A stretch of 64,000 bases of DNA from JBBQYD01 sp942493075. GTDB lineage: Bacteria > Verrucomicrobiota > Verrucomicrobiia > Limisphaerales > UBA8199. Under the pieces are notes generated by a model. It made no database searches and was not told where the DNA came from. It was given only the letters and a program-made list of their open reading frames with translations. This document shows, in pieces, positions 62,508 to 64,000 of the stretch (positions are counted from its first letter, which is position 1; every line of letters starts with the position of its first letter). The stretch spans positions 2,294,001-2,358,000 of the forward strand of contig OW818681.1 in NCBI GenBank assembly GCA_942493075.1, written 5' to 3'. The translations under genes and the position numbers were made by a program.

Positions 62508-64000
62508 TTGACAGCCCCGGGCCGGCGCCTGGTGGTTGTTCTGTTTTCCCTGTTCCTGTGTGCTATGGGCGCACGTGCTGAACCGGGGACTAATTTCCTG
62601 TCCTATGAAGCGCTCGTGGATAGGCTTTCCAATCTCGAACGTCTGGCTGAATTGCCTTCCCCGGGAGAAACCACCGCCCAATGGTCCAGCTATCACCGCA
62701 AAAGCACGTTTGATGTAAAAACAAAGAAGTACGTCGCATGGGATCAGAACGAAGACGGGAGAGGTTTCATTCGAAGGGAAGGGGATAAGCGGGTGCTGGC
62801 CGAGATGAAAGGTCCCGGCTGTATTTGGCGAATCTGGTCTGCGAAGCCGGGCCCTGGCAAAGTGGCCATCTACCTGGATGATCAACCCGAGCCGGTTGTC
62901 GATATGCCCTTCACCAATTATTTTGATGGGCAGCACGCTCCGTTCACCCGGCCCGCTCTGGTGTACAACGTGGCCAGAGGGTGGAACAACTACACACCCA
63001 TCCCCTACCAGAAGTCGTGCAAGATCGTGGCTGAAAAGGATTGGGGGAAATACTACCACTTTGGCTATTCCACATTCCCAAAGGATACGGTTGTCCCGAC
63101 TTTTAAAACGGAGCTTCCGGAAAGTGCTGCGAAGGCTTTGGATGCCTTAAATGAGCGGCTCACGAACTGCGGTCCCTCCATCGCCCCCAGCAACTCGGTT
63201 GTAAAGAAGCTGCAACTGGCCACAGATACGAATTCAGCTTCCCTCAAGATAGACGGGCCAGCCGCGATAACAGGCATTCGGCTCAAGGTGGATGCTCCCC
63301 CAGGCTGGAACGAAACCAATGGCTTGCGTTCGCTTACCCTGGAGATCCATTGGGATGGGGAGGTTCATCCGGCCGTGTGGGCGCCTTTAGGCGACTTCTT
63401 TGGAACGGCGCCGGGAAAGAATCCCTATGAGTCTCTCCCCTTGGGCGTCACCAAGGACGGCTGGTTCTACAGCAACTGGTACATGCCGTTTGGCCAATCG
63501 GCAGAGATTATCATTGGCAACGAGGACGAAGCGCAGGTCACAGTAGAGGCAGAGGTCACGGTTGTGCCCCTGTCACGTCCTATAGAGAAACTAGGCCGCT
63601 TCCATGCCAAATGGCATCGAGACGAATTTTTGTCGAACGTTCCCGAACTCGATATTGACTGGCCATTCCTCCGCACCACAGGTACCGGACGATTCGTCGG
63701 TTTGATGCTGCATGTGTGGAATCCACGCGGACAATGGTGGGGGGAAGGGGACGAGAAGTTCTTCGTGGATGGGGAGAAGTTTCCGAGCACGTTCGGCACT
63801 GGTTCAGAGGATTACTTCGGATATGCCTGGTGTGATCCTTCTGTGTTCGAGCATGCGTTTCATAATCAAACCAGAAACGATGGCCAAAACCGCGGCCACA
63901 TCTCTGTCAATCGCTGGCACATCGCCGATAGCGTTCCGTTTCAGCGTTCATTTGATGGTGTGATCGAGAAGTATTTCGCCAATCAGCGGCCCACATTGTA
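62508..64000 (+). CDS. Secreted DUF2961 family protein, partial
   Basis: The gene runs off the window end. Visible are about 497 residues: a signal peptide (RRLVVVLFSLFLCAMGARAEPG), then NFLSYEALVDRLSNLERLAEL, AEMKGPGCIWRIWSAKPGPG, VAIYLDDQPEPVVDMPF, VGLMLHVWNPRGQWWGEGDEKFFVDGE and FGTGSEDYFGYAWCDPSVF (both given in part). These are the hallmarks of DUF2961, now known to include glycoside hydrolases acting on fructans and arabinans. No ATG fits. TTG at 62508, or GTG at 62472 or 62532, are possible starts. It would act outside the cell on plant or microbial polysaccharide. Confidence 0.9.
   Translation, partial: MTAPGRRLVVVLFSLFLCAMGARAEPGTNFLSYEALVDRLSNLERLAELPSPGETTAQWSSYHRKSTFDVKTKKYVAWDQNEDGRGFIRREGDKRVLAEMKGPGCIWRIWSAKPGPGKVAIYLDDQPEPVVDMPFTNYFDGQHAPFTRPALVYNVARGWNNYTPIPYQKSCKIVAEKDWGKYYHFGYSTFPKDTVVPTFKTELPESAAKALDALNERLTNCGPSIAPSNSVVKKLQLATDTNSASLKIDGPAAITGIRLKVDAPPGWNETNGLRSLTLEIHWDGEVHPAVWAPLGDFFGTAPGKNPYESLPLGVTKDGWFYSNWYMPFGQSAEIIIGNEDEAQVTVEAEVTVVPLSRPIEKLGRFHAKWHRDEFLSNVPELDIDWPFLRTTGTGRFVGLMLHVWNPRGQWWGEGDEKFFVDGEKFPSTFGTGSEDYFGYAWCDPSVFEHAFHNQTRNDGQNRGHISVNRWHIADSVPFQRSFDGVIEKYFANQRPTL

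Noticed and set aside
62496..63059. A 187-codon minus-strand frame
   Set aside because: It lies opposite the start of the DUF2961 protein, whose motifs are clear on the plus strand.

Overview
The window looks like a chromosome segment of a Verrucomicrobia bacterium, most likely from the Pedosphaera-like subdivision 3. This is inferred from gene content, not from a marker gene. The supporting content is a giant protein of autotransporter-associated beta-strand repeats, a PEP-CTERM protein, CotH/lamin-tail and jelly-roll secreted proteins, a periplasmic-propeller histidine kinase, DUF2961 and DUF4080 proteins, and many short GC-rich hairpin repeats between genes. Core genes (valS, cimA, smc, panD, dtd, a tRNA-Leu and a probable 6S RNA) show that this is a chromosome.

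Layout. At 1-1136 lies the tail of an SMC-like ATPase overlapping a Toprim protein, which resembles the JetC/JetD end of a Wadjet-type anti-plasmid system. From 1153 to 50967 the region is mainly housekeeping and secreted proteins: valS and cimA, the 2309-residue repeat protein, smc, a membrane protein and methyltransferase, a CotH protein, a Tat-exported TIM-barrel protein, panD, a cardiolipin synthase-like enzyme, a SirB1-type protein, an FAD oxidoreductase, a serine hydrolase, an EF-hand protein, a LytS/LytR-type two-component pair, dtd, a radical SAM protein, small lipoproteins, a 534-residue protein that may be mobile, a PfkB sugar kinase, a jelly-roll protein, a second two-component pair (propeller kinase plus LuxR-type regulator), a 6S-like RNA, an L,D-transpeptidase and a PEP-CTERM protein.

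From the tRNA-Leu at 51312 to about 62.4 kb the window becomes an accessory island. It holds a tail-to-tail DUF488/dual-OB-like pair, two large perfect or near-perfect hairpins, a frameshifted phage portal remnant, two gene cassettes each followed by an attC-like site (an integron-type cassette cluster with no integrase in view), a toxin-antitoxin-SecB-like chaperone operon with a palindromic operator, a compact primase plus RepA-like helicase replication module preceded by iteron-like repeats, and a DUF433/DUF5615 toxin-antitoxin pair between imperfect direct repeats. Dispersed repeats are concentrated here. One 82-bp pair brackets about 6.9 kb of cargo. The window ends inside a secreted DUF2961 protein.

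The strongest candidates for less-described biology are the SMC/Toprim pair at the left edge, the cassette cluster, and the replication module with its flanking repeats. No CRISPR array, rRNA, integrase or typical DDE transposase was seen.
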